A stretch of 64,000 bases of DNA from Caulobacter segnis ATCC 21756 (GTDB taxonomy: Bacteria > Pseudomonadota > Alphaproteobacteria > Caulobacterales > Caulobacteraceae). This document shows positions 1 through 9,290 of this stretch, one piece after another. Within the stretch, counting starts at the first letter, position 1, and the number at the start of each line of letters is the position of its first letter. The stretch lies in the NCBI RefSeq assembly GCF_000092285.1, contig NC_014100.1, forward strand, positions 868,001-932,000, in the 5' to 3' direction. Position numbers and translations under genes: made by a program. The notes beneath the pieces were generated by a model, which made no database searches, was not told the origin of the DNA, and saw only the letters and a list, made by a program, of their open reading frames with translations.

Positions 1-2
1 AC

Positions 3-866
3 GCCTTCGTGGTGCTGAAGGACGGCCCAGGGGGAGCAGAGCCGGTGATGAAGCCGGGCCTGCTGGGCCAGGTCCACGACCTGACCGCCACCACCTGGGT
101 GGTCCCGTTCAATGACCTCGCCGCGCTGGAGATGGCCCTGGCCTCGGATCAGGTCGCCGCCGTCCTGGCCGAGCCGGTGATGACCAACTGCGGGATGATC
201 CTGCCCGAGCCTGGCTTTCATGAGGCCCTGCGCCGACTGACCCGCGACGCCGGGACCCTGTTGATCATCGACGAGACCCACACGATCTCGACCGGCCCCG
301 GCGGCTACACCCGCGCCCATGGGCTGGAGCCCGACGTCTTCGTGCTGGGCAAGGCCATCGCCGGCGGGGTGCCGGCGGCGGTGTGGGGCGTCACCGCCGA
401 ACTGTCGGCGCGGATGGACGAAGCCCAGCTAAGGATCGGTCCCGGCCAGTCCGGCATCGGCACGACGCTGTCGGGCAATGCGCTGGCCATGGCCGCCATG
501 CGGGCCATGCTGACCGAAGTGATGACCGACGCCGCCTACGCCCGGATGCTGGCCGGCGCCGAGCGGCTGGTGGCGGGCCTCAAGGGCGTGATCTCGGCGC
601 GTAAGCTGGCCTGGTCGGTCGTCCATGTGGGCGCGCGGGTGGAGCTGGTCTTCGCCGATCCGCCGCCCAGGAACGCCGGGCAGATGCGAAAAGTGCTGGA
701 CCACGAGGCCGTGGAAGCGCTGCACTTGTGGCTGATCAACCGAGGGGTGCTGATCGCGCCCTTCCACAACATGATGCTGGTCTCGCCCGTCACCGAAGAC
801 GCGGCGATCGACCGGCTGGTCGCGGCCGTCGACGGCTTCGCGGCGGAGATGGGGAATATGGAATGA
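3..866 (+). CDS. Class-III aminotransferase, GSA-aminomutase-like (N-terminus outside window)
   Basis: PLP-dependent fold-type I aminotransferase resembling glutamate-1-semialdehyde aminomutase and other class-III enzymes. The frame is open to base 3 and the protein lacks about 150 N-terminal residues expected for this ~430-aa family, so the true start lies upstream of the window; the in-frame GTG at 9 is not credible. Visible motifs are LLIIDETHT with the PLP-contacting Asp and VFVLGKAIAGG, whose Lys (codon 351-353) should form the Schiff base. It is upstream of and co-directional with a polyamine catabolism operon, separated by one repeat element. The substrate is unknown; an amino-aldehyde or diamine intermediate is an inference from context only. 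Confidence 0.85.
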   Translation, partial: AFVVLKDGPGGAEPVMKPGLLGQVHDLTATTWVVPFNDLAALEMALASDQVAAVLAEPVMTNCGMILPEPGFHEALRRLTRDAGTLLIIDETHTISTGPGGYTRAHGLEPDVFVLGKAIAGGVPAAVWGVTAELSARMDEAQLRIGPGQSGIGTTLSGNALAMAAMRAMLTEVMTDAAYARMLAGAERLVAGLKGVISARKLAWSVVHVGARVELVFADPPPRNAGQMRKVLDHEAVEALHLWLINRGVLIAPFHNMMLVSPVTEDAAIDRLVAAVDGFAAEMGNME

Positions 867-882
867 GTTTTTCGCGATTTGA

Positions 883-1003
883 GCGCCCCCTCCGTCTCGA
901 TGCGTATTCGCATCGATCCACCTCCCCCGCTTTGCGGGTGAGGAGGGGCATCATCCTCCCCCGTGCAACGGGGGAGGGGGACCGCGAAGCGGTGGAGGGG
1001 GCG
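883..1003. repeat. Family A repeat, copy 1
   Basis: GC-rich element with terminal inverted ends CGCCCCCTCC (884-893) and GGAGGGGGCG (994-1003), containing inner hairpins around 915-960 and 950-975. Its right end GGAGGGGG (994-1001) lies 7 nt before the ATG of the next gene and looks like its ribosome binding site. Confidence 0.9.
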
Positions 1004-1008
1004 TCCGC

Positions 1009-2388
1009 ATGAGCGCCGTCGCCGATATCCAGGAATGCCGGGACTTCCTGGCCGCCAATCCGCAGGTGCGGTTCGTCGAGGTGTTCTTCACCAGCATGAC
1101 CGGCGTGCCGCGCGGCAAGCGGCTGCGGGTGCATGAGCTTGAGGCGATCTACGCCTACGGCCGCTTCCTGCCCGGCTCGATCCTGGTGGTCGACACCACC
1201 GGCGCCGACTGCGAGGACACGGGCCTGGTCTGGGAGGACGGCGACGCCGACCGCCGCGCGCGGCCCGTGCCGGGGACGCTGACCCTGGCGCCGTGGCTGG
1301 GCCCCGACGTCGCCCAGGTGATGCTGTCGCTGTACGAGCTGGACGGCACGCCCAACGACCTCGACCCGCGCCACGTGCTGCAACGGGTGCTGGATCGCTA
1401 CGCCGCCGACGGCCTGACGCCGGTCGCCGCCTGCGAGCTGGAATACTATCTCGTCGACCTGCAGCGCGGTCCCCGAGGCGAGCTGCTGCCCGCCAAGTCG
1501 GCCCTGACCGGCATGGCGCCCACGGGGATCCAGGTCTACGGCCTGCCCGAGCTTGAGGCCCACGCCCCGTTCCTGCGCGAGCTGTGGGACACGGCCGATA
1601 CGATCGGCGTGCCGCTGGAAGGCGCGATCTCGGAGTTCGCGCCGGGCCAGGTCGAGCTGACCCTGATGCACAAGCCCGACGCCCTGCGCGCGGCCGATGA
1701 CGCGGTGCTCTACAAGCGCGCCGCCAAGGGCGTGGCCTTGCGCCACGGCTGCGAGGCGACCTTCATGGCCAAGCCGTGGAGCGACCGCGCCGGCAACGGC
1801 TTCCACGTCCATCTCAGCGTCAACGACGCGGCGGGCAACAACCTCTGCGCCAGCGAGGACCTCGAGGGCTCGGACCTGCTCAAGCACGCGATCGGCGGCA
1901 TGAAGGCGCTGCTGGGCGAGGGCATGGCGATCCTGGCCCCGAACGCCAACAGTTATCGTCGCTTCAAGGCCAACAGCTACGCGCCCGTCGCGCCCACCTG
2001 GGGCGTCAACAACCGCACCGTCAGCCTGCGGGTGCCGGCCGGTCCGCCCAAGACCCGCCACGTCGAGCACCGCGTCGCCGGGGCCGACGGCAATCCGTAT
2101 CTGGTGCTCGCCGTGCTGCTGGCCAGCGCCCACCACGGCATCACCCACAAGATCGATCCCGGCGCGGCCGTGGTCGGCGACGGCTACGCGGCGGCGGCCA
2201 AGGAGAACATCCGCCTGCCCAACAACTGGTTCGCGGCGGTCGACCTCTTCGAGCAATCGACCGTGCTGCGCGACTATCTCGGCGACCGTTTCGTGGACAT
2301 GTTCGTGTCGGTGAAGCGCACGGAACAGGCGCGTTTCTTCGAGGTGGTCACCGAACTGGATTTCGACTGGTACCTGCGCAACGCCTGA
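1009..2388 (+). CDS. puuA: Gamma-glutamylputrescine synthetase-like (glutamine synthetase family), paralogue 1
   Basis: Glutamine-synthetase-fold ligase, 459 aa, predicted to join glutamate to putrescine or another polyamine using ATP in the cytoplasm. The N-terminal ~100 residues form the beta-grasp part; the catalytic domain follows. The GS ATP-binding signature is present as KPWSDRAGNGFHVHLS (residues 255-270), and the C-terminal NNRTVSLRVP and HRVAGADGNPY segments match the family. The ATG at 1009 is supported by a GGAGGGGG that is part of the preceding repeat. The neighbouring putrescine transporter, amidase, oxidase and a second paralogue (9287-10684) favour the Puu/Pau role over true glutamine synthesis. 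Exact amine specificity cannot be read from sequence. Confidence 0.85.
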   Translation: MSAVADIQECRDFLAANPQVRFVEVFFTSMTGVPRGKRLRVHELEAIYAYGRFLPGSILVVDTTGADCEDTGLVWEDGDADRRARPVPGTLTLAPWLGPDVAQVMLSLYELDGTPNDLDPRHVLQRVLDRYAADGLTPVAACELEYYLVDLQRGPRGELLPAKSALTGMAPTGIQVYGLPELEAHAPFLRELWDTADTIGVPLEGAISEFAPGQVELTLMHKPDALRAADDAVLYKRAAKGVALRHGCEATFMAKPWSDRAGNGFHVHLSVNDAAGNNLCASEDLEGSDLLKHAIGGMKALLGEGMAILAPNANSYRRFKANSYAPVAPTWGVNNRTVSLRVPAGPPKTRHVEHRVAGADGNPYLVLAVLLASAHHGITHKIDPGAAVVGDGYAAAAKENIRLPNNWFAAVDLFEQSTVLRDYLGDRFVDMFVSVKRTEQARFFEVVTELDFDWYLRNA

Positions 2389-2468
2389 CGGCGCGGCGCT
2401 GTAGCGTGAACTCAGCCGCGGGCCCTGGGCCCCGCATTGGACGAAGCGATAAGGGGAGTTTCGAGACG

Positions 2469-3575
2469 ATGAGCACGATCACCCAGCGGGGACTTCAGAA
2501 GGCGGGCCTCAGCCGCCGCTCGCTCCTGACGGCCACCGGCGCGGCCGCGATTGGCCTGACCTTCACCGCCTGCGGCGAGAAGCCCAAGGCCACCCCGGGC
2601 GGCGAAGAGCCCAAGCTGAACTTCTACAACTGGGACACCTATATCGGCGAGACGACGCTGGGCGACTTCAAGAAGGCCACCGGCGTCGACGTGAACATGA
2701 GCCTGTTCGCGACCAACGACGAGCTGTTCGCCAAGCTGAAGGCCGGCAATCCCGGCTTCGACGTGATCGTGCCGTCGAACGAGTTCGTGACCCGCATGAG
2801 CCAGGCCGGCCTGCTGGAGCCGCTGGACCACGCCAAGATCCCGAACATGAAGAACATCGACCCGTCGTTCCTCGATCCGGAATACGACCCGGGTCGCAAG
2901 TTCTCGATGCCCTACACCTGGCTGCTGCTGGGCATCGGCTATCGCAAGAGCAAGGTCCAGGGCGTGCCCGACAGCTGGAAGTGGCTGTTCGACAGCGACA
3001 AGTACAAGGGCCGCATCGCCCTGCTGTCCGAGAGCGCCGACCTGGTGCGCCTGTGCGCCAAGTACCTGGGCCACTCGGTCAACAACATCCCCGAGGACAT
3101 GCTGCCGAAGATCGAGCAGATGCTGATCAAGCAGAAGCCGTTCGTGAAGGCCTTCCACGACGACAACGGCCAGGACCTGCTGGTCTCGGGCGAGGTCGAT
3201 CTGGTGCTGGAGTACAACGGCGACATCGCCCAGGTGATGAAGGACGACCCGGACCTCGACTTCGTGGTGCCGAAGGAAGGGTCGCTGATCAACAGCGACA
3301 CCCTGTGCATCCCGAAGGGCGCGCCGCGTCCGAACAACGCCCACGCCTTCATCAACTACCTGCTGGACGCGCAGGCCGGGGCCGAGATCAGCAAGACGAT
3401 CCTGTACCCGACCCCGAACGCGGCGGCCAAGGCGCTGATGCCGGACGACTACAAGAACAACAAGGTCATCTTCCCGCCCGCCGACGTCATGGCCAAGTGC
3501 GAGTACGGCGCCTTCGAGGGCGCGGAGAAGGCCAGCCAGTACGAGGAACTGATCACCCGGGTGCGGGCGGCCTGA
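2469..3575 (+). CDS. potF: Polyamine ABC transporter substrate-binding protein (PotF/PotD type)
   Basis: Periplasmic binding protein, 368 aa. The N-terminus SRRSLLTATGAAAIGLTFTAC is a hydrophobic export signal with a twin-Arg-like start and a lipobox-like FTAC, so the mature protein may be a lipoprotein. The segment NFYNWDTYIGE followed by FDVIVPSNEFV is typical of spermidine/putrescine-binding proteins. I chose ATG 2469 because it begins the signal peptide and follows AAGGGGAG at 2450-2457; the longer open frame upstream is a shadow of puuA. It begins the importer block potF-potH-potI-potG. Confidence 0.9.
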   Translation: MSTITQRGLQKAGLSRRSLLTATGAAAIGLTFTACGEKPKATPGGEEPKLNFYNWDTYIGETTLGDFKKATGVDVNMSLFATNDELFAKLKAGNPGFDVIVPSNEFVTRMSQAGLLEPLDHAKIPNMKNIDPSFLDPEYDPGRKFSMPYTWLLLGIGYRKSKVQGVPDSWKWLFDSDKYKGRIALLSESADLVRLCAKYLGHSVNNIPEDMLPKIEQMLIKQKPFVKAFHDDNGQDLLVSGEVDLVLEYNGDIAQVMKDDPDLDFVVPKEGSLINSDTLCIPKGAPRPNNAHAFINYLLDAQAGAEISKTILYPTPNAAAKALMPDDYKNNKVIFPPADVMAKCEYGAFEGAEKASQYEELITRVRAA

Positions 3576-3580
3576 AGAAG

Positions 3581-3710
3581 CTCCCTTCCCCTTGATGGGG
3601 AAGGGCTGGGGATGGGGTGACGCCGGCGGCGGACGTCACTCCGGCCTCGCCTTGTTCTGAACGGCTGTCACCCCCAACCCCGCCCTTCCCCCATCAAAGG
3701 GGGAAGGGAG
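3581..3710. repeat. Family C repeat, copy 1
   Basis: About 130 bp bounded by CTCCCTTCCCC and GGGAAGGGAG, with internal GATGGGG/CCCCATC-type pairing. It fills the potF-potH junction, and its right end plus AAGGA at 3711-3715 provides the purine-rich tract before potH. A second copy is at 63760-63880. Confidence 0.8.
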
Positions 3711-3723
3711 AAGGACGAGCTCC

Positions 3724-4632
3724 ATGGAACAATCCTGGAAACAGGCCAAAGCCGTCTTCGCCGCGGCGCTGGGACCGCCGTTGGTGTGGCTGGTGCTGTT
3801 CTTTCTCGCGCCCATGGCGATCGTCTGGGCCTACAGCTTCGGCCACAACGCGGGCCTGACCGAGATCGAGATCACCGGGACGTTCCACAACTACGCCCGG
3901 GCGATCGAGCCGCTGTACCTGAAGATCTTCCTGAAGTCGGCCTGGGTGGCGGCCCTGACCACGGCGCTGTGTCTGGTGGCCGGCTTCCCGGTGGCGCTGG
4001 CCATCACCTTTGCCTCGGACAAGGCCAAGGCCTGGCTGCTGCTGCTGATCATGCTGCCGTTCTGGACGAACCTCTTGATCCGCACCTACGCCCTGATCGC
4101 CGTGCTGCGCACCGAGGGCTATGTGAACCAGGGCCTGGAATGGCTGTGGAACGGCGGCAGCGGCCTGGCCGCCTTGGTGGGCCTGCAGCCGCTCGGCGAC
4201 TTCCAGCCGCTGGGCCTGCTGCACAACAATTTCGCGGTGATCCTGGGCCTCGTTTACGTCCACCTGCCATTCATGGTGCTGCCGCTCTATTCGGCGCTGG
4301 ATCGGCTGGACAAGTCGCTGCTGGAAGCCAGCCTGGACCTTGGCGCCGGGCACCTTCGGACCATCTTCAAGGTCGTGGTTCCGCTGGCCATCCCGGGCAT
4401 CGCCTCGGGCGTGCTGATCACCTTCATTCCGGCGCTCGGCGCCTATCTGACGCCGGACCTGCTGGGCGGTCCCGACAGCCAGATGATCGCCAACGTCATC
4501 GAGCGCCAGTTCAAGCGCGCCAACGACTGGCCGTTCGGCGCGGCGATGTCGTTCCTGCTGATGTACCTGACCTTCATCGCCATCGCGATCCAGGCCGTCC
4601 TGGCCAAGCGCACGCCGGAGGCCAAGGGATGA
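3724..4632 (+). CDS. potH: Polyamine ABC transporter permease (PotH type)
   Basis: Inner-membrane permease, 302 aa, with about six hydrophobic segments. The cytoplasmic EAA loop that docks the ATPase is visible as EASLDLGAGHLRTIFKVVVP. Length and the order potF-potH-potI-potG match spermidine/putrescine importers. It forms a heterodimer with PotI and takes substrate from PotF. The start at 3724 follows AAGGGAG and AAGGA. A family C repeat precedes it and a family A repeat follows it, so its message could be processed separately. Confidence 0.92.
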   Translation: MEQSWKQAKAVFAAALGPPLVWLVLFFLAPMAIVWAYSFGHNAGLTEIEITGTFHNYARAIEPLYLKIFLKSAWVAALTTALCLVAGFPVALAITFASDKAKAWLLLLIMLPFWTNLLIRTYALIAVLRTEGYVNQGLEWLWNGGSGLAALVGLQPLGDFQPLGLLHNNFAVILGLVYVHLPFMVLPLYSALDRLDKSLLEASLDLGAGHLRTIFKVVVPLAIPGIASGVLITFIPALGAYLTPDLLGGPDSQMIANVIERQFKRANDWPFGAAMSFLLMYLTFIAIAIQAVLAKRTPEAKG

Positions 4633-4651
4633 GCTTCTCGATCCGAGCCCT

Positions 4652-4786
4652 AGCGCCCCCTCCGTCACGCCGCGTATCCGCGGCGCGCCACCTCCCCCGC
4701 TCCGCGGGTGAGGAGGGATGTCATCCTCCCCCGTACAACGGGGGAGGTGGATCGGCGCCGATAGGCGACGAGACGGAGGGGGCGCT
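4652..4786. repeat. Family A repeat, copy 2
   Basis: Ends AGCGCCCCCTCC (4652-4663) and GGAGGGGGCGCT (4775-4786) are perfect inverted copies. Inner hairpins lie around 4690-4760. The right end supplies GGAGGGGG seven bases before the potI ATG. Confidence 0.92.
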
Positions 4787-4789
4787 CTG

Positions 4790-5647
4790 ATGACCAAACG
4801 CTCGCCCCCCGGTCCGCTGGAGTACCTGCGCCGCTGGCCCATGCGCCTGTGGCTGGCCGCCGTCGGGATCTTCCTTTACGCGCCGTTGATCGCGCTGATG
4901 GTCTTCAGCTTCAACGACAGCCGGCGCAACATCGTCTGGAAGGGCTTCACGCTCAAATATTACGAGAAGCTGTTCAACGATTCCGCGCTGCTGGAGGCTT
5001 TCGCCAACAGCCTGACGATCGCGGCGGTCTCGACGGTGGTCAGCCTGGTGATCGGCGCCCTGGCGGCGCTGGTCCTGTGGCGCTTCCGCTTCCCGGGCAA
5101 GACGGCCCTGGACGGCGCCCTGGCCCTGCCGATCGTGGTGCCCGAGATCTGCATGGGCGTGGCCATGCTGGTGTTCTTCGCCAAGGTCATGCCCTGGCCG
5201 CAAGGCCTGCCGTGGCCGCTGAACCTGGGCGCGATCATCATCGCCCACGTCTCGTTCTCGTTCCCGTTCGTGGCGGTGGTGGTGCGGGCCCGCATGGCCA
5301 GCTTCAATCGCGAGATGGAGGAGGCGGCCCGCGACCTGGGCGCCGGCGAGTTCCGCACCATCAGGGACGTGATCCTGCCGCACATGGCGCCGTCGTTGAT
5401 CGCCGGCGCGCTGCTGGCCTTCACGCTGAGCCTGGACGACTTCGTCATCACCTTCTTCACCGCCGGGCCCGACACGGTGACCTTCCCGGTGAAGGTCTAT
5501 TCGATGGTCCGCTTCTCGGTGACGCCCGAGGTCAACGCGGCCTCGACGGTGCTGATCGTGCTGACCGTGCTGCTGACGGCGGCGGCGCTGAAACTGCAAG
5601 GCAACCCGGCCGCCGCGGCGGGGCATGGGGCGGGGGACGCGAAATGA
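4790..5647 (+). CDS. potI: Polyamine ABC transporter permease (PotI type)
   Basis: Second inner-membrane permease, 285 aa, with the EAA loop EEAARDLGAGEFRTIRDVILP. Hydrophobic segments are consistent with six membrane spans. I chose ATG 4790: it starts the conserved hydrophilic N-terminus and is preceded by GGAGGGGG (4775-4782) at 7 nt spacing. An earlier in-frame codon at 4718 lies inside the repeat and would add a repeat-encoded tail. It pairs with PotH. Confidence 0.92.
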   Translation: MTKRSPPGPLEYLRRWPMRLWLAAVGIFLYAPLIALMVFSFNDSRRNIVWKGFTLKYYEKLFNDSALLEAFANSLTIAAVSTVVSLVIGALAALVLWRFRFPGKTALDGALALPIVVPEICMGVAMLVFFAKVMPWPQGLPWPLNLGAIIIAHVSFSFPFVAVVVRARMASFNREMEEAARDLGAGEFRTIRDVILPHMAPSLIAGALLAFTLSLDDFVITFFTAGPDTVTFPVKVYSMVRFSVTPEVNAASTVLIVLTVLLTAAALKLQGNPAAAAGHGAGDAK

Positions 5648-5657
5648 GCGTGCTCGC

Positions 5658-5793
5658 AGCGCCCCCTCCGTCTCGCCGCTTCGCGTCGATCCACCTCCCC
5701 CGCTTCACGGGTGAGGAGGGTGCGGCTTCTTCCTCCCACGCAACGCGGGGGAGGTGGCGCGATGCGGATACGCATTGTGCCGGAGGGGGCGCT
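5658..5793. repeat. Family A repeat, copy 3
   Basis: Ends AGCGCCCCCTCC (5658-5669) and GGAGGGGGCGCT (5782-5793). It occupies most of the potI-potG gap; here the right end is 35 nt before the potG start and so does not serve as its ribosome binding site. Confidence 0.9.
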
Positions 5794-5828
5794 TTGTTCG
5801 GAAACTTGTGTGTCGGGGGACAATCGAA

Positions 5829-6959
5829 GTGACCAAACCCATCATCACCTTCGAGAACGTCACCAAGCGCTTCGGCAAGCTGGCGGCGGTCGACAACGTC
5901 TCGCTGACCGTCAACGAGGGCGAGTTCTTCGCGCTGCTGGGACCGTCCGGCTGCGGCAAGACCACCCTGCTGCGGATGCTGGCCGGTTTCGAGACGCCGA
6001 CCGAGGGGCGGATCCTGATCGACGGCCAGGACATCTCGAACATCCCGCCCAACAAGCGGCCGGTGAACATGGTGTTCCAGTCCTACGCCGTGTTCCCGCA
6101 CATGACCGTGGCCGACAACGTCGCCTACGGCCTGAAGGTCGACCGCGTGCCCAAGGCCGAGCGCGACCAGCGCGTGGCCGAGGCGCTGGAGCTGGTGCAA
6201 CTGGGCGGCCTTGGCGAGCGCAAGCCTGATCAGCTGTCCGGCGGCCAGCGCCAGCGCGTCGCCCTGGCCCGGGCCCTCGTCAAGCGGCCGCGCGTGCTGC
6301 TGCTGGACGAACCGCTGTCGGCCCTGGACGCCAAACTGCGCGAGCAGATGCGCACCGAGCTCTGCACCCTGCAGGAGAAGGTCGGGATCACCTTCATCAT
6401 GGTCACCCACGACCAGGACGAGGCCCTGGCCCTGGCCACCCGCTGCGCGGTGATGAGCAAGGGCGTGCTGCAGCAGGTGGCCACGCCCAGTGATCTCTAC
6501 GAGTTCCCCAACAGCCGCTTCGTCGCCGACTTCATCGGCCAGGTGAACCTGTTCGAGGGCGTGCTGGCCGTCGACGAGCCCAGCCACGCGGTGATCAAGT
6601 CGCCGGACCTGCCGGTCGACATCTTCCTGGACCACGGCGTCACCGGCCCGCGCGGCGGTACGGCCTGGGCGGCGATCCGCCCCGAGAAGATCGAGCTGCA
6701 CAAGAAGGAAGGCGACGAGCCGCCGAACCTGGGCGATTGCCCCAAGGGCTTCAACGCGGTGCCGGGCGTCATCAAGCACGAGGCCTATCTGGGCGGCTCC
6801 TCGACCTACGAGGTCGAGATCGCCACGCCCTCGGGAAGCGGGCGGCGCGTGAAGGTCCAGCGCTCGAACCTGACCCGCTGGGATCAGGAAGACTTCAAGC
6901 TGGGCGAGACGGTGTGGCTGTGCTGGCACGCCTGCTCGCCGGCGGTGCTGCTGTCGTGA
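5829..6959 (+). CDS. potG: Polyamine ABC transporter ATP-binding protein (PotG/PotA type)
   Basis: ATPase subunit, 376 aa. Walker A GPSGCGKTT (38-46), signature LSGGQRQRV (from 136), Walker B VLLLDEPLSALD and the H-loop VTHDQDEA are all intact. The C-terminal ~130 residues resemble the TOBE region of polyamine/spermidine importers. GTG 5829 is chosen because GGGGA at 5817-5821 precedes it and the alignment-typical VTKPIITFENVTKRFG begins there; the upstream ATG at 5754 falls in a repeat. It energises PotHI. Confidence 0.93.
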   Translation: MTKPIITFENVTKRFGKLAAVDNVSLTVNEGEFFALLGPSGCGKTTLLRMLAGFETPTEGRILIDGQDISNIPPNKRPVNMVFQSYAVFPHMTVADNVAYGLKVDRVPKAERDQRVAEALELVQLGGLGERKPDQLSGGQRQRVALARALVKRPRVLLLDEPLSALDAKLREQMRTELCTLQEKVGITFIMVTHDQDEALALATRCAVMSKGVLQQVATPSDLYEFPNSRFVADFIGQVNLFEGVLAVDEPSHAVIKSPDLPVDIFLDHGVTGPRGGTAWAAIRPEKIELHKKEGDEPPNLGDCPKGFNAVPGVIKHEAYLGGSSTYEVEIATPSGSGRRVKVQRSNLTRWDQEDFKLGETVWLCWHACSPAVLLS

Positions 6960-6986
6960 CCCATGCCCTTCAAGCCAACCAAAGCT

Positions 6987-7088
6987 TGTCATCCCGGCCG
7001 CAGCGAAGCGGAGAGCCGGGACCCAGGGGCGACCGCGATGCGCCGGCCCCTGGGTCCCGGATAGCGCTACGCGCTTCCGGGATGACGA
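6987..7088. repeat. Family B repeat, copy 1
   Basis: About 100 bp imperfect palindrome with ends TGTCATCCCGG and CCGGGATGACG and an inner GACCCAGGGGC / GCCCCTGGGTCC pairing. It sits between potG and puuD. Confidence 0.9.
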
Positions 7089-7119
7089 GCGAAAGGGAGC
7101 GAGAGAGGGCGCTGCGCCC

Positions 7120-7890
7120 ATGACCCGCCCCGTCGCCGGGATCATCTGCTGCACGCGCACGGTCGGGATCGAGCCGGCCCAGGCGGTGATGAGCCGCTAT
7201 GTCGAGGCGACGATGGCCCACGCGGACGTGGCGGCGCTGCTGGTGCCGTCGCTGCCGGGCCGGATGCGGGCGGCAGAGGTTGTCGGTCGGCTGGATGGGC
7301 TGATGCTGACCGGCAGTCCCTCGAACCTCGACCCCGCGCTCTATGGCGAGGAGATCGGCGACGCGCCGGGCCCGTTCGACACCGCGCGCGACGGCATGAC
7401 CGCCGATCTGATCAAGGCCATGCTGGACCTGGGCAAGCCGGTGTTCGGGATCTGCCGGGGCTTCCAGGAGATCAATGTCGCGTTCGGCGGCACGCTGCGG
7501 CGGGACATGGCGGCCAATCCCGACCTGATCGCTCACCACGCCCCCGACGACGTCGACTTCAACGGCATGTTCGACCACACGCACGAGGTCGCCCTGACCC
7601 CGGGCGGCGTGCTGGCGCGGGCCTTCGGGGCCGAGGCGGCGGTGGTCAATTCGGTCCACTACCAGGGCGTCGACCGGCTGGGCGAAGGCCTCGCCGTCGA
7701 AGCCCGCGCCCCCGACGGCGTGGTCGAAGCCTTCTCCGCCACCGTCAACGGCGCGCCCGTGCTGGCTGTCCAGTGGCACCCCGAATGGAAGCCGGCCCAG
7801 AACCGGCAATCACAAATCTTCTTCGAAATCTTCGGACGCGCCCTCAGAGGCGCGCCGCTCGTCGTCGATACCCCAGGAGCTTCAAGATGA
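7120..7890 (+). CDS. puuD: Gamma-glutamyl-gamma-aminobutyrate hydrolase (PuuD-like class I amidotransferase fold)
   Basis: Cytoplasmic amidase of the GATase-1/peptidase C26 type, 256 aa, expected to release glutamate and GABA from gamma-glutamyl-GABA at the end of the glutamylated putrescine route. The nucleophile is Cys112 in GICRGFQEINVAFGG, and the catalytic His220/Glu222 lie in VQWHPEW. The stop overlaps the start of the next gene (ATGA at 7887-7890), implying translational coupling. Upstream is a family B repeat. Confidence 0.9.
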   Translation: MTRPVAGIICCTRTVGIEPAQAVMSRYVEATMAHADVAALLVPSLPGRMRAAEVVGRLDGLMLTGSPSNLDPALYGEEIGDAPGPFDTARDGMTADLIKAMLDLGKPVFGICRGFQEINVAFGGTLRRDMAANPDLIAHHAPDDVDFNGMFDHTHEVALTPGGVLARAFGAEAAVVNSVHYQGVDRLGEGLAVEARAPDGVVEAFSATVNGAPVLAVQWHPEWKPAQNRQSQIFFEIFGRALRGAPLVVDTPGASR

Positions 7891-9290
7891 CCGTCCCGAT
7901 CCGCAACCACGACGTCGCCGAGCTCAAGCGTCTCGACCTCGCCCACCACCTGCCGGCCCAGGCCGACCACAAGGTGATCTTCGAGCTGGGGGGCAGCCGG
8001 ATCGTGACCCGCGCCGAGGGCTGCTACATCACCGACGGCGACGGCCATCGCATCCTCGATGGCATGGCCGGCCTGTGGTGCGTCAATGTCGGCTACGGGC
8101 GCACCGAGCTGGCCGAGGCGGCCTACGAGCAGATGCTGGAGCTGCCGTACTACAACACCTTCTTCAAGACGACGACGCCGCCGACCGTGAAGCTGGCGGC
8201 CAAGATCGCCGAGAAGATGGGCGGGCATCTGACCCACGTCTTCTTCAACTCGTCCGGCTCGGAGGCCAACGACACGGTCTTCCGCCTGGTCCGCCACTAT
8301 TGGAAGCTGAAGGGCCAGCCCAGCCGCACGGCCTTCATCAGCCGCTGGAACGCCTATCACGGCTCGACCGTGGCGGGCGTGTCGCTGGGCGGCATGAAGC
8401 ACATGCATGTGCAGGGCGACCTGCCGATCCCCGGCGTCCACCACGTGATGCAGCCCTATCCGTTCGGCGACGGCTTTGGCGAGGATCCCGCCGCCTTCCG
8501 CGATCGGGCCGTCAAGGAGATCGAGGACAAGATCCTCGAGATCGGCCCCGAGAACGTCGCGGCCTTCATCGGCGAGCCGGTGCAGGGGGCGGGCGGGGTG
8601 ATCATCCCACCGGACGGCTACTGGCCCGCGGTCGAGGCCCTGTGCCGCAAGTACGGCATCCTGCTGGTCTGCGACGAGGTGATCTGCGGCTTCGGGCGCC
8701 TGGGCCAGTGGTTTGGCCACCAGCATTACGGGATCAAGCCGGACCTGATCGCCATGGCCAAGGGCCTGTCGTCCGGCTACCTGCCGATCTCGGCCGTCGG
8801 CGTGGCCGACCACATCGTCGCCGAGCTGCGCGAGAAGGGCGGCGACTTCATCCACGGCTTCACCTATTCGGGCCACCCGACCTGCGCGGCCGTGGCGCTG
8901 AAGAACATCGAGATCATCGAGCGCGAGGGCCTGGTCGAGCGCGCCCGCGACGACGCCGGTCCTTATCTGGCGAAGGCGCTGGCGCGGCTGAACGGCCACC
9001 CGCTGGTCGGCGAGACCCGGTCGCTGGGCCTGATCGGCGCGGTCGAGATCGTGCGCGAAAAGGGGACCAACCATCGCTTCCTGGACAAGGAAGGCGAGGC
9101 GGGTCCGATCGTCCGCGACATCTGCATCAAGAACGGCCTGATGGTCCGCGCCATCCGCGACAGCATCGTCTGCTGCCCGCCGCTGATCATCACCCACGCC
9201 GAGATCGACGAGCTGGTCGGGATCATCGAAAAGTCCCTGACCGAAGCCGAACCCATCCTCCGCGCGTTGAAACTGGAGGCGGTGTCATGA
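7887..9290 (+). CDS. spuC: Putrescine aminotransferase (SpuC-like class III)
   Basis: Class-III aminotransferase, 467 aa, predicted to transfer the terminal amine of putrescine (or another polyamine) to pyruvate, giving 4-aminobutanal and alanine. PLP-Lys292 lies in AMAKGLSSGYLP; GEPVQGAGGVIIPPDGYW and DEVICGFGRLG match this subgroup. Start ATG 7887 overlaps the puuD stop, and the stop at 9290 overlaps the next start in the same ATGA manner. It provides a direct transamination route beside the glutamylation route. Confidence 0.87.
   Translation: MTVPIRNHDVAELKRLDLAHHLPAQADHKVIFELGGSRIVTRAEGCYITDGDGHRILDGMAGLWCVNVGYGRTELAEAAYEQMLELPYYNTFFKTTTPPTVKLAAKIAEKMGGHLTHVFFNSSGSEANDTVFRLVRHYWKLKGQPSRTAFISRWNAYHGSTVAGVSLGGMKHMHVQGDLPIPGVHHVMQPYPFGDGFGEDPAAFRDRAVKEIEDKILEIGPENVAAFIGEPVQGAGGVIIPPDGYWPAVEALCRKYGILLVCDEVICGFGRLGQWFGHQHYGIKPDLIAMAKGLSSGYLPISAVGVADHIVAELREKGGDFIHGFTYSGHPTCAAVALKNIEIIEREGLVERARDDAGPYLAKALARLNGHPLVGETRSLGLIGAVEIVREKGTNHRFLDKEGEAGPIVRDICIKNGLMVRAIRDSIVCCPPLIITHAEIDELVGIIEKSLTEAEPILRALKLEAVS

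Noticed and set aside
790..2256. 488-codon open frame antisense to puuA1
   Set aside because: Antisense shadow of a clear family gene; low-complexity His/Arg/Gln-rich sequence from codon bias. The same applies to long frames at 7659-9197, 8963-10510, 10859-12784, 12048-13637, 15377-16939, 19732-21402, 56966-58909 and 60782-62557.
1776..3575. 599-codon reading frame starting within puuA1
   Set aside because: Only the part from 2469 is a gene (potF); the first part is an out-of-frame shadow of puuA1.
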